A stretch of 35,728 nt of DNA from a virus: IMG/VR virus record IMGVR_UViG_3300044986_000039, positions 1 to 35,728 of that record, one strand, 5' to 3'. Position 1 is the first letter of the stretch. Every line of letters starts with the position of its first letter. The notes beneath the pieces are model-generated. The model was not told where the DNA came from and did no database searches. It saw nothing but the letters and a program-made list of their open reading frames with translations. Below, in pieces: positions 8,084-18,176 of the stretch. A program made the translations under genes and the position numbers.

Positions 8084-11000
8084 ATGCCGCTCTATGAGAT
8101 TACCGCGCCGGATGGCAACACGTACCGGATTGAAGGCCCCGAAGGCGCGACTAAAGAGCAAGTAGCAGCGGCTGTTCTCGCCAAAAACCCCCGTGCGGGG
8201 ATTGCCCCCAAGCCTGAAAGCGGGTTTATTCCCGCTGCCCGTGCAGGTTTTCAGTCTCTAAAGGGTGAAGCTGCGCTGACCGCAGGCAAGCTCGGGCTGA
8301 TGGGGCTAAAAGAAGCCGAAGCCTACCGGGCTGAGCGCGAGAAAGAAGCCAAGCGCATCTTCAAACCGACCGAAGAGGGCTGGACTGAGGCGCCTTTTGC
8401 CAAGCTGAAAGAGCTTGCCGGTGGCGCCATACCCTACATGGCGGCACCTATTGCCGCAGGTCTTGGCGTTGCCGCCACCCCAATTACAGGCGCGGCTGCA
8501 GCCGTTACTGCAGGTCTGGCTGCGGGCGCTGCTTCAGCCGCTCAGTTCACGGGTTCCAACCTTGCGCGTCAGATCGAAGAGGCTGAAGCCAGGGGCGAAG
8601 ACGCCAGCCTGGAGCGTGCTAATTTGGGTAACGCGGTTGCTGCTGCGGTTCCGCAGGCGGCATTGGACGTGGTGTCCTTGCGCGGCATCCCACTGATCCG
8701 CAACCTGTTTAAGTCAGTTGGCAAAGACCTGACCGAGGCGCAAGCCAAGGCGATAGTGGAGCAGAGCTTCAAGCAGAAGCTGGCCGACTACGGGCGCACC
8801 ACCCTGATGACGGCAGGGCGTGAAGGCTTTACTGAAGTAGGACAGCAGTATCTGGAGCGGCTGCAGGCCGGACTAGAAGTAACTGACCCGGCAGCGCGGG
8901 CAGAGTACCTTGAGAGTTTCATCGGCGGCGCCGTTCTTGGCGGCGCTATTTCGCCTGTCGGTCGCTTCTTTGAACGAGGCGGTGAGCAAGGGCGTGCCCA
9001 GAGGAAGCTGGGTGAGATTGCAGACGAGCAGCGGCGCGTAGAACGCGAAGCTCAGGCCAAGGCCGAAGCGGAGGAAGCCGAGAAGCGCAAGCAGCCCGAG
9101 TACCTGACGAAACTGCAGGCGGACTACCAAGCCGCCAAGGAAAAAGACAGCGCCTACAAGGCCGAGATCAAGGCGCTTGAAGCGCGGAAGGACGACCCTG
9201 CTTCGTTGGCACGGGCTAAAGAGCTTCGTGCTGAGTACAAGGACTTCCAAAAGACTGAACTTTCGCAGATCGTCAAGGACTACAACCGGGCGGGTGGCGA
9301 GAAGTTCTTCAAGCAGTTTGCCGAGCAGCAGCGTGTAGCAGGGATGACGCCTGAAGACTACATGCTTGAGCAGTTTGATGCTGAAGCCAAGGCAGCAAAC
9401 GAAGCGGAATACACCAGACTCAAGGCGCGTCTCAAGCAGCTTGATCGCACCTCGGATGAAGCCAAGCGCATCAAGGCGCGTATGGTGCAGTTGAAGCCTG
9501 CCGCAAAATCAGCAGCGCCGGAAGCTGCGGATATTGAAGCGGAAATCCTGGGGCTGGAGCCTGCAGGCCCAGAAGACGCAGAGCGCGATGCCCTCAATCG
9601 GTATGCGCAAGAGCGCCTGGAGCTTGCTCAGCAGAACATTAACGCTGGCATGGCCACTGGCCGGGACGTTCCGGCGTACCTGATTCAAGACCCTGCCGCC
9701 GCAGTTAAGCTGATCCAGACCAAGGCGCAACTGCCGGGGATGAGCCGTCCGCAAAGCAACCTGATCCTTGAGCGCATGCAGGAGCTTTTGCGTGAACAGG
9801 GTCGAGAAGATTTTGAGGGCGATACCACGCTGCTTGAAGCGCAGCGTACAGAACCCCAAAAGCTATTCCTGCAGCAGTGGCAGCAGGATCAAGAGGCGCT
9901 TGATGCAGAGCGCAAAGAGAGCACGTTTGACACCAATCTGACCCGGCTGGTCAACACCGCGTTGCAGGGTGCACCTACTGTGGAAGTGCCCGAAGGGGCG
10001 ACGGTGGATCGGCGCGGTGCGGTGTTTTTGGGCCGTCTAGATGAAGCTATTGCGCAACGAGATGCTGCCGCCAAGGCAGCAGAGCAGGCTTTTGCCGCAG
10101 GCAACCGCGAAGTCGGAGCCGCCAAGAGCAGGGAGCGTGAAAACGCACAGCAGGTGCTCAACCAGATTGAGCAGCAGGGCGGCAACGCATCGCTGATTTC
10201 TAAGCTCCGCAAAGAGCAGGACAGTGCCCTGATGGATGCGGCAGGTCTGATTGACGACCTGCGCAGTGGCCTTATCCTGGGCGACAAAGAACAGCAAGGT
10301 GCAGCTTCTTCTACCGCCGAGACGCTTCGCGTCCAGGTTGACAAGGCCCGCGCTCGATTCATCGACGCTGCCATCAAGGAAGCTGCAACTACGCAGCGGA
10401 TGTTTGGCAAGGCGCTGTCTCAGGACGACGCGCTCAAGGCTGCACTTCAGATGCAGCAGGTTTTTGATGAGTGGGTGACGCGCTCTGCGGCCAAGCCCCG
10501 TAGCGCCGAAGACCTCATCAAGACCTATGAGCGCATGCCGTCGCTCACTGACCAGCAGTGGCTGAACGCCGCTCTGGAAGACTACAAGAAGCAGACCGTA
10601 CAGGCGGCGCTGGCCAAGAAGTTGACTGAGCGTGAGGCGGCTTCGGGCAAGTCCCTGCGCGACATGACGGAATCAGAGCGGCTTGCTCTGACGGAGAAGA
10701 CCGGTGCAGTTGAACTGACCGGTGAGGAGCGCCGCAAGGCTGAAATCCAGGCAGCGGATGAGTTCCGCCGCGCTTACGAAAAGTATCAGCCCCGCCGCCC
10801 TGCCTACGAACGTCGCCGCAACAAGGACGGCACGTACTCGATGGTGTTGGTGGATAAGGGCAAGGCGCGTCTTGTCGATACTCGCCCCCTGGAAGAGCGC
10901 CAGTTTGGCGCTCAAAAGGCCGCTACTGCAGTACTGCAAGAGCAACTCCGGCAGATTTCTAGCCGACTGGGTGCCGTGCCTGAAGAAGGTCGTCGTGCTG

Positions 11001-14000
11001 AGTCGCTGCTGCGCCCACAGTACGCGATTACGGAAGCGCAAAAAACTGCTGAAGCGCGTGGTGAGACTGCCGAAACATTGGGTGGTGAACTGCGTCGGCG
11101 CCGTGAGTATGTAGGCAACCTGATTACCCGCGCTCTGCAAACGCGGCCTGATTTGGCCCCTGAGATTGTGGAAGGTCTGCAGCGTGCGCAGGCAGCTATT
11201 GAAGCCGGTCGTGGTGGGCGCGATGTGCTGACCGCAGTCGGGCCTGAAGGTAAAGCCGGCCCTGCACCGTTTACCGCAGGTTTGCTCGATGCTGCCGAGA
11301 CGCTGGCCACGCGGGTGCTGCAAGGACGCACCGCCACGGTCACGGGCGGTGTGGAAGGCGCACGGGCGCAAAAGGGCTACGACGCACTGGCGTTCCGCAG
11401 GGACGAGATCAATCGCCAGTATCAAGCGCAGCAGCGTTTGGTGGCATCCGGTGTAGATGAGAACGGCAAGGAGTTGACGCCTGCCAAGAAGCGCAAGGCT
11501 CAAACCCTTCTGGCTACATACGAGACGCAACTGGAGAACTTAAACAAGCGTCTTGCTGGACCTCGCCCCACGGTTGCGCCTGTAGGAGTTGAGCAGCGTG
11601 CTGCTACTGGTGAAGATGCCAAGCTCTTGCGCGAGATAGACGATGCATTGGGGCTGTCGGAAGCAGAAGAAGGCGCACCGGCTAGGCGACTTACCGAGGA
11701 CGAGCGTGCGCAACTGGCGCAGCAAGGGTTTGACTTTGGTGAGGAGCAAGCGCCTGTCATTACCAAGCCGATGCCTGCCTCAGAGCGGCGTGAGCTTGAG
11801 GCCCAAGGCCAACGCTTTGATGAAGAAGAGCGTGAGCCTGCTAAAGCTCCGACCAAGCAGGCTGACCTGTTTGAAGAAAAAGAACTTCCGGCCACGGCAT
11901 TTGCCCGTGCGACTGCCCGCAACTTTGAAAACTCACCGCCTGTCAAGAAGGCCCGTGCTGCGGTGGAGCGCGGCAAAAAGCTGCTCGCCGATGTAAAAGA
12001 GGCTTGGGACGCCAAGGATGCCCAGGACAAGGCTAAGCGCGACCAGAAGATTGGTGAGACTCAGGAAGCAATTGAAAAGCAGCGCGAGGTTTACCGCGAA
12101 ACATTCCAGGCTGCGCTGAAGAAAGCGCAGATGGCGGAGATTACGGAACGCTTCCAGAAGGAAATCACGGCGGTACTGCAAAGCCTGCAGGCGGTAAGCA
12201 AGGAGCGTGCTGCGGCTGTGGCGGCAGGCGACATGGATGCGGTTCGCCTGATTGATGTCATTCGCAGTGCAGAGACTGACGCGCTGCTTCAGTTGCAGTC
12301 CGATCTGGCCAAGGCCCTTGAGAAGCCGAGTCAGAATGTTAAGCCTGCTGATACTACCGGCATGCGTGGGTTCGTGCTGTCGTCTGAACTTCAGGCTGCA
12401 GCCGATGAGTGGGTCACGTTTGAGCGTGATCGCTTGACGAAGCTGGAAGACAAGCTCAAGCGCCTGCAAGGCGCGGAGCGGAAGGATGCCGCTAAGGAAC
12501 TTGTGGCTCAGCGTAAGGCTGTGCAGGAAGCCACCATCAGCACTGGCCGCGCAATGTCTGGGCTGGGCCTGCCGGGTATCCGCAGGCAAGCGGGCCGTGT
12601 CACGCCTATCAGTAGTGCAGAAGAGCTTGCACGGGAGCAGGCGACTAAAGCGCGTGAGCGTGCAGACGAAGTCCAGAAATTGGCAGACGCCCGCAAGGCG
12701 GCTGCGGAAGAGCGCGAAACAGAATTGGAGAATCGCATCCTTGAGATTGGCAACGAGGTTGCCGAGAAGGAAGCAGCGATTGGCCGCGCCCGCACAGACG
12801 CCACCAAGGAACGTCTGAACAGTGAGATTGCTGAGCTTAAGCGCGAAGCCGCCATGCTCGAAGAGCAACTGGGCACGCCTGAGTTGAGCCGCACTGAGAA
12901 GCGCAAGGCTCGTAAAGCCCAGAAGACTACGTTCAAGGGTAAAGGCGTTGGGTCTGAGAAAGAACTGCTAGGTCCGCTGACGGAAAAACTCCGCGACCTT
13001 GAGATCGACGTTAAAAAGCGTCTGCGTAGCGAGGGTCTTTTCAAGTCTGATGAGCAGGTCACAGTTCTGGCTATGCAGCAGCTCACGCCTTATGAGCGTA
13101 GGGTGCTAGAGGGCCGCTTTAAGAAGCAAGAGACTTCGACGCAGCGCACCAAGCGTCTGCAAGGCGCGTTCGAGGCAATGGCTGCTGAGAAGAAAGGCGC
13201 TGAACGTATTGCGGATATGTACGAGGGTGTTGAAGATGTACTCGACTCCGTGCGTATTGGTAACGAGGACATTCGTTTCTCTAAGGCCAAAGGCAAGCCC
13301 AACAACCCGCAGACTGCTGCGACGCTGACTGAAGAATTGGAGAAGGCGCTTGGCATCAAGGGTCTGCGTGCGGATAAGGTCAAGATTTACGACAGTCTTG
13401 CCGACCTGACTGCTGCTCACCCTGAGTTCAAGGGCAAGATTCCCAACGACGCAGTTGGCTTTGTGTACGGGCCTAAGCGTGGCGAGCCTACGGCTTACCT
13501 GATCGCCAGCAACATTGGCAAGGGCGACGGTCTGGCCATCCTGCTGCACGAGGTCGGTGCGCACATTGGCTTCCGCAATTTCTTCAGCGAGTCCCAGTAT
13601 CGGGGTCTGGCGAACGCCGTCCGGTCTTGGGCCAAGCGTCTTCCTTTCACAACGGAAGGCAAGATTGGTCGCGCTGCGATTGCGCGTGCTGAAGCCGCCA
13701 AGACTACCGCTGAGCAGATGGACGATGAGATCATTGCCTACGCTGTTGAAGAAGCGGTCAAGGCAGGCATCAACCCATCCGCCGTTGGCAAAGACGGCGG
13801 TGTCGTTCGCTCTTGGCTGAAGGTCATCGTGGATAAGTTCATGCAAGCACTGCGTGTGTTTGGCGTGAACCCTGAGAAGCTCAAGGTTGGCGATCTGGTC
13901 AACATGGCCTACGGCGCAGCGCATCTGGAACTGCGCGGCACGTGGCACGGTACCGGCAAACTGTTCAAAGAGTTCGACCACACCTACATGGGTACGGGCG

Positions 14001-17000
14001 AAGGCGCTCAGGTGTATGGGTGGGGCACATACCGCGCTCAGCGGTTTGGCACTGCTCGGCATTACCAACAGCAAGAGGCTGAGAAGCAGCTAGATGACTG
14101 GCAGAAAAACCCAAAAATAAAAGCGTGGTGGGAGTCTCAACGACACAAGATCAACGGGCTTACGGCCAGTGATCTGTTTCACCTCATGGAGTACAAGCCT
14201 TACATCGATGATGGGGCTACTGAACTTGACTCGGTTGATGCCGCAGGGACTCTCTTTGAGTACGGCTACGACGCTGCGGGATTTAAGAAGGCAAAGGATG
14301 CTATCGACAAGGCGGGGTTGAGCAAGCTCACTGGGGAAGAAATAAGCGATCTTGCTGCGTCTATGGACTTGGCGGACAGTAATGTGTTGGCCGGAGAGTA
14401 TCTATACCAAGGACCGGAAAAACGCGTATACGACTACATCAAAGATAAGGCGCTCAAGGACAAGTTGAAAAACGCACGGATTGAGGGCGTCACAACGACG
14501 CTTTTGTACGACGGCAAAGATGCAAGTGAGTCGTACTACTCTAACAACCCTGCGCAAAAACTCGTTGGTTCTTTGATGCTTGACTTCTATAGGGCGGACT
14601 CTGGGATTGACCTTCGTGCACGGCTTGTTGAAAAGCTGAAAGCAAAAGAGGAAGAGTTTAAGCAAGAGATTGCCAGTGCTAAGAAGTACCGCAATATGGG
14701 CGGCAATAAAAGCAATAGAGACTTTTGGGACGAGATACTTGCAGAAAACACCGCAGCGCTTGAAGCATTTCAGCAAATTGACCTCAGTAAACTCAGCGGA
14801 GCAAACGTAAAGGAGCCGCCGTTCCCTCGGCCAAAGGGCGTGATGAAGCGCGTACTGGGGGTGCGTCCTGAGAGCGAGTACTACATGCTCGACCTTCCGA
14901 TGAAGGATCAGAACGAGTACGTGCAGAAGGCAATTGAGGCGGCGCTAGACGATGTGCCGACACCGAAGAAAGCGATGCGCGTTGACGCAAATGCCGCTAG
15001 GTTGCTGACAGCAGCCGCAAAAGCTGGGCTTCCTAAGCGCCCAAACTATTTGTTTGCAAATAATCTTCAGGCGGTTTTTGAATCCGGTAAAACGGAAAAC
15101 AGACTTATTTCAGAGCTTGAAAGCGTATTTGAACGCGCAGGGCTTACACCCAAAGACATGTCGATGTGGCTCTTTGAGCACGGCATCGCAGGCTACAAGT
15201 ATCTTGATCGGGCGGCGCGTAGTGGCAAGGTCACCGACACGGATGCTCGGTTCAACTACGTGGACTTTGGCGACAAGGCTGAAGCGCCCGCAATTGTTGC
15301 GGCCAACATCGAGCGAATGGGTGTTGCGGAAGGTATCTTGTTTTCGCGTCAGCCCAAGTACGACGCAAAGATGTCTACCGCTGGATCGGTGGCTGACCAA
15401 CTGGTCGCTCCGCAGGTCGGTGTGTTTGCCAAGCTCAAGGAAAACCTCCTGGGCCTGGGCTTCCGTACCCAGTTCATCGACGCGCTTGCTCCCCTGGAGA
15501 AGGTTGCCGGTCAGGTCAGCGATGCGGTTAAGGCAGTGCAGATGATGTACTACCTGCGCATGTACGGCCAACGCATGAACTTCACCTCACTGGCGCTGTC
15601 TGACGGCGTGCCGCAACTGGTGGAGAAGAAGCGCCGTGATGGCACGAGCGAGTGGGTCATTGAGTCTGTGCCCGGTGTCAACGTCAAGCAGATCGTTGAG
15701 TTGCTTGGTAGCAAGGATGTGATCAAGGCCGCAGGTAGCGCCGATGCTGCCAACCGCTTGTTCACGCTCTACATGGCTAAGCTGCGTGCCGACAACAAGG
15801 GCTACGACGCGCTGAACTTTGGCCGCGCATCGGCAGAAGCGGAACTCAAAGAGCTTGAGCGTGAGCTTGCAAGCGGCAAGCTGTCTCCTGACGACACCGC
15901 ACGGGTCAAGCGCCGTCAGGCTCACCTTGAGAAGACCAAGGATACGCTTCCCACCGAAGCCGACATCAAGAAGGCGTTTGCTGAGATCGAAGGCAATCCC
16001 ACGCTCAAGCGTGCTTTTGCTGACGCTCGTGAGGTGTACAACCAGTACAACCAGAACCTTCTGCGGTTCATGGTGCAGACCGGTGCGATGTCTCAGGGAG
16101 AAGCTGACCGGCTGCTCAAGGAGAAGGACTACATCCCGTACTACCGTGTGCGTGGTGGCGTTGCGCAACTCATGATCGGCGGCGAGACGCCTGTGCGGAT
16201 TGGCAACCTCAAGGACAGCCCGCACCTGCAGGAGCTTGTTGGCGGTGAAGAGCCGATCTTCAATTTCCTCGACAGCAGCGTGCAGAACACGTCGATGCTG
16301 GTCGATATGGCGATGCGCAATATCGCCGTGAAGAACGCGATGTGGGAGATGGGCAAGCTGGGCTACGCCAAGATAAAGAAGGCTGGCAAGAGCGGTGCTC
16401 CCAAGGGTGCGGTTGAGTTCAAGCAAGATGGTGAGGACTACTACGCCATCGTAGACACTGACCACATCGGCATCCCCTCCGACCTTCTGGTCAAGGGTCT
16501 GGCGGGCATTCCGACCATGTTCCCCCAGGCTGTGCAGATGATGGGCATACCCGCCCGGTTCCTGCGCCGTGCAGTGACGGCTACTCCGGTGTACGCGGCG
16601 CGTCAGTTGTTCCGCGATTCACTAGCGTCCTACATTGCGGGTGGCTCGGATGCCGCTCCTGTCCTGGGTGCGCTCAAGCAAATTGGCAGGGCCAGCGACA
16701 TCAATAGGCGCGGGGTCACAGGTGGGCAGGTGTTTACCGGCACGACCGAGGACAAGGCCCGTCTGCTCCAAGAGATGCAAGAGGGCCGCTCTGGTTGGGC
16801 CAAGGCGTTCTCCAGAATGGAAGCGATGTCGATGGAGGCTGATGCCGCCACCCGCCGCGCTCAGTACGAGAGCTACATCAAGCAGGGCATGTCGGAGATG
16901 GAAGCCACGTTCATGACGTTGGAGTCCATGAACTTCACCCGGCGCGGGCTGTCACCTAGCGTGCAGATGATCACGTCCATGATTCCGTTCATGAACGCGC

Positions 17001-18022
17001 AGATTCAGTCGCTGGATGTTCTGTACCGTTCGCTGCGTGGCCGGATGCCGTTCAATGAGCGCCTGCAGGTTCGGGAGAAGTTGATTGCGCGGGGCATGAT
17101 GTTGGCAGGCATGTCCATCATGTACGCCCTGGCGATGCAGGACGACGAGGCATACCAGAACGCTCGGCCTGATGAGAAGTACAACAACTGGTTTGTGCCG
17201 ATCCCAGGCACCGACGACAAGCTGCGCGTACCCATCCCGTTTGAACTGGGCTACATCTTCAAGGCGCTGCCCGAGGCAGTCATCAACGGGCTGTACGCTA
17301 AGCGCGGCGCGGATGAGGCGTTGGATGCAGCCAAGAGAATCTTGATCAACCTCATCCCTGGCGGCAGCAACTACGGCATCCCGCAGGCGGTCAAGCCGCT
17401 GATCGAGGTGGGCCTGGGCAAATCCTTCTTCACGGGACGCGACCTTGAGTCTGGTGTTGAGCAGAAGCAAGAGCCTTGGGCACGGTACCGGGACAACACG
17501 TCTGAAGCGGCTAAGCTGCTTGGCTCGTGGTTCAACATCTCTCCGATCAAGATCGAGACGCTGGTCAGCGGCTACACCGGTAGCCTTGGCATGGCGCTCA
17601 TGCAGTCGCTGAATGTCCTGGCGCCAACACCCGAGACGCAGAAAGCGGAGCGCAGGCTGTCAGAGATTCCGGTTGTCGGCACTGTGTTCCAGCCCAAGGA
17701 TGCGTCGGGCATCATCGACGATACCTTCGACCAGATGAACAAGTACTCAGAGGTCAAGGACACCTACGATGCGCTTGTTAAGCGTGGAGAACTGAGCAGA
17801 GCAGACGCCTACCTGCGCAGCAACATTGACAAGATCGGGCTTGCTTCCGTGGCAGACAACTACCGGCAACAGATCGGCAAGATCACTGAGGCCGAGCGCC
17901 AGATTCGCGGAAGTTCGCTGAGTCCTCAGCAGCAGCGCGATCTTCTGGATGATCTGCGTCAGGCGAAGATTTTGGTTGCCACTTCTGCGCGGGAGGCGCT
18001 CGGAAGAATAGAAGCCCGATAA
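8084..18022 (+). CDS. giant polyvalent internal virion protein with zincin-like and ADP-ribosyltransferase-like domains
   Basis: 3312 residues, preceded by GGAGG and starting 2 bases after the previous stop. In order: residues 1-35, a small domain (ITAPDGNTYRIEGPEGATKE) common at the N-terminus of phage virion proteins; about 105-300, Ala/Gly-rich hydrophobic segments that could enter a membrane; about 300-1750, long charged helices and coiled coil; about 1770-1940, a zincin-like domain with H1822-E-V-G-A-H1827 and a following acidic helix (DDEIIAYAVEE); about 1950-2420, an ADP-ribosyltransferase-like domain of the polyvalent-protein type, with WHGTGK (H1955), GTGEGAQVYGWGTY (1970-1983) and later GIAGYKYLDRAARSG; about 2450-3100, a helical module with YAARQLFRDSLASY and NFTRRG, resembling LPD38-type domains. 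Phage proteins of this kind are carried in the particle and ejected with the DNA. Domain names are from recall of motifs; catalytic activity is inferred. Confidence 0.8.
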   Translation: MPLYEITAPDGNTYRIEGPEGATKEQVAAAVLAKNPRAGIAPKPESGFIPAARAGFQSLKGEAALTAGKLGLMGLKEAEAYRAEREKEAKRIFKPTEEGWTEAPFAKLKELAGGAIPYMAAPIAAGLGVAATPITGAAAAVTAGLAAGAASAAQFTGSNLARQIEEAEARGEDASLERANLGNAVAAAVPQAALDVVSLRGIPLIRNLFKSVGKDLTEAQAKAIVEQSFKQKLADYGRTTLMTAGREGFTEVGQQYLERLQAGLEVTDPAARAEYLESFIGGAVLGGAISPVGRFFERGGEQGRAQRKLGEIADEQRRVEREAQAKAEAEEAEKRKQPEYLTKLQADYQAAKEKDSAYKAEIKALEARKDDPASLARAKELRAEYKDFQKTELSQIVKDYNRAGGEKFFKQFAEQQRVAGMTPEDYMLEQFDAEAKAANEAEYTRLKARLKQLDRTSDEAKRIKARMVQLKPAAKSAAPEAADIEAEILGLEPAGPEDAERDALNRYAQERLELAQQNINAGMATGRDVPAYLIQDPAAAVKLIQTKAQLPGMSRPQSNLILERMQELLREQGREDFEGDTTLLEAQRTEPQKLFLQQWQQDQEALDAERKESTFDTNLTRLVNTALQGAPTVEVPEGATVDRRGAVFLGRLDEAIAQRDAAAKAAEQAFAAGNREVGAAKSRERENAQQVLNQIEQQGGNASLISKLRKEQDSALMDAAGLIDDLRSGLILGDKEQQGAASSTAETLRVQVDKARARFIDAAIKEAATTQRMFGKALSQDDALKAALQMQQVFDEWVTRSAAKPRSAEDLIKTYERMPSLTDQQWLNAALEDYKKQTVQAALAKKLTEREAASGKSLRDMTESERLALTEKTGAVELTGEERRKAEIQAADEFRRAYEKYQPRRPAYERRRNKDGTYSMVLVDKGKARLVDTRPLEERQFGAQKAATAVLQEQLRQISSRLGAVPEEGRRAESLLRPQYAITEAQKTAEARGETAETLGGELRRRREYVGNLITRALQTRPDLAPEIVEGLQRAQAAIEAGRGGRDVLTAVGPEGKAGPAPFTAGLLDAAETLATRVLQGRTATVTGGVEGARAQKGYDALAFRRDEINRQYQAQQRLVASGVDENGKELTPAKKRKAQTLLATYETQLENLNKRLAGPRPTVAPVGVEQRAATGEDAKLLREIDDALGLSEAEEGAPARRLTEDERAQLAQQGFDFGEEQAPVITKPMPASERRELEAQGQRFDEEEREPAKAPTKQADLFEEKELPATAFARATARNFENSPPVKKARAAVERGKKLLADVKEAWDAKDAQDKAKRDQKIGETQEAIEKQREVYRETFQAALKKAQMAEITERFQKEITAVLQSLQAVSKERAAAVAAGDMDAVRLIDVIRSAETDALLQLQSDLAKALEKPSQNVKPADTTGMRGFVLSSELQAAADEWVTFERDRLTKLEDKLKRLQGAERKDAAKELVAQRKAVQEATISTGRAMSGLGLPGIRRQAGRVTPISSAEELAREQATKARERADEVQKLADARKAAAEERETELENRILEIGNEVAEKEAAIGRARTDATKERLNSEIAELKREAAMLEEQLGTPELSRTEKRKARKAQKTTFKGKGVGSEKELLGPLTEKLRDLEIDVKKRLRSEGLFKSDEQVTVLAMQQLTPYERRVLEGRFKKQETSTQRTKRLQGAFEAMAAEKKGAERIADMYEGVEDVLDSVRIGNEDIRFSKAKGKPNNPQTAATLTEELEKALGIKGLRADKVKIYDSLADLTAAHPEFKGKIPNDAVGFVYGPKRGEPTAYLIASNIGKGDGLAILLHEVGAHIGFRNFFSESQYRGLANAVRSWAKRLPFTTEGKIGRAAIARAEAAKTTAEQMDDEIIAYAVEEAVKAGINPSAVGKDGGVVRSWLKVIVDKFMQALRVFGVNPEKLKVGDLVNMAYGAAHLELRGTWHGTGKLFKEFDHTYMGTGEGAQVYGWGTYRAQRFGTARHYQQQEAEKQLDDWQKNPKIKAWWESQRHKINGLTASDLFHLMEYKPYIDDGATELDSVDAAGTLFEYGYDAAGFKKAKDAIDKAGLSKLTGEEISDLAASMDLADSNVLAGEYLYQGPEKRVYDYIKDKALKDKLKNARIEGVTTTLLYDGKDASESYYSNNPAQKLVGSLMLDFYRADSGIDLRARLVEKLKAKEEEFKQEIASAKKYRNMGGNKSNRDFWDEILAENTAALEAFQQIDLSKLSGANVKEPPFPRPKGVMKRVLGVRPESEYYMLDLPMKDQNEYVQKAIEAALDDVPTPKKAMRVDANAARLLTAAAKAGLPKRPNYLFANNLQAVFESGKTENRLISELESVFERAGLTPKDMSMWLFEHGIAGYKYLDRAARSGKVTDTDARFNYVDFGDKAEAPAIVAANIERMGVAEGILFSRQPKYDAKMSTAGSVADQLVAPQVGVFAKLKENLLGLGFRTQFIDALAPLEKVAGQVSDAVKAVQMMYYLRMYGQRMNFTSLALSDGVPQLVEKKRRDGTSEWVIESVPGVNVKQIVELLGSKDVIKAAGSADAANRLFTLYMAKLRADNKGYDALNFGRASAEAELKELERELASGKLSPDDTARVKRRQAHLEKTKDTLPTEADIKKAFAEIEGNPTLKRAFADAREVYNQYNQNLLRFMVQTGAMSQGEADRLLKEKDYIPYYRVRGGVAQLMIGGETPVRIGNLKDSPHLQELVGGEEPIFNFLDSSVQNTSMLVDMAMRNIAVKNAMWEMGKLGYAKIKKAGKSGAPKGAVEFKQDGEDYYAIVDTDHIGIPSDLLVKGLAGIPTMFPQAVQMMGIPARFLRRAVTATPVYAARQLFRDSLASYIAGGSDAAPVLGALKQIGRASDINRRGVTGGQVFTGTTEDKARLLQEMQEGRSGWAKAFSRMEAMSMEADAATRRAQYESYIKQGMSEMEATFMTLESMNFTRRGLSPSVQMITSMIPFMNAQIQSLDVLYRSLRGRMPFNERLQVREKLIARGMMLAGMSIMYALAMQDDEAYQNARPDEKYNNWFVPIPGTDDKLRVPIPFELGYIFKALPEAVINGLYAKRGADEALDAAKRILINLIPGGSNYGIPQAVKPLIEVGLGKSFFTGRDLESGVEQKQEPWARYRDNTSEAAKLLGSWFNISPIKIETLVSGYTGSLGMALMQSLNVLAPTPETQKAERRLSEIPVVGTVFQPKDASGIIDDTFDQMNKYSEVKDTYDALVKRGELSRADAYLRSNIDKIGLASVADNYRQQIGKITEAERQIRGSSLSPQQQRDLLDDLRQAKILVATSAREALGRIEAR

Positions 18023-18176
18023 ACCCCCGGTGGATGCACGGCAGCGCCCGTGCATCCTTCAGCTTCAAAGGCACAGCCGCACGCAGCCCTGCTTCACGCA
18101 TGGCTTCGAGATCAAGGGCAGGGATGAAGAACCCCTGCCCTCGCTCAATCTTCTCCCACGGGAAGTATTTCGGCAC
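17883..18176 (-). CDS. small conserved phage protein of unknown function
   Basis: 97 residues from a GTG start, with AGAGAAGAA about 11 bases upstream. The first 60 residues (WEKIERGQGFFIPALD, then MREAGLRAAV and a GFIGLLFFR end) look like a compact beta-containing domain I associate with small proteins in phage replication regions. The start overlaps the end of the primase gene by 32 bases. The last 47 residues or so lie antisense to the end of the giant virion gene (140 bases shared) and have low-complexity composition, so they may be an accidental extension. No catalytic motif is seen. Confidence 0.65.
   Translation of the reverse strand: MPKYFPWEKIERGQGFFIPALDLEAMREAGLRAAVPLKLKDARALPCIHRGFIGLLFFRAPPAQKWQPKSSPDADHPEDRAAAEDSANFRESGARPQ
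18032..18057. terminator. hairpin between the two convergent gene blocks
   Basis: GGATGCACGG (18032-18041) and CCGTGCATCC (18048-18057) form a perfect 10-bp stem with a 6-base loop, starting 10 bases after the stop of the giant + strand gene. There is no long T run on either side. It also lies inside the coding region of the opposing small gene. It is a plausible stop for rightward late transcription; activity is not proven. Confidence 0.5.

Noticed and set aside
15587-16465. 292-codon - strand frame
   Set aside because: Antisense to the giant gene; no ribosome binding site and no recognisable motif.
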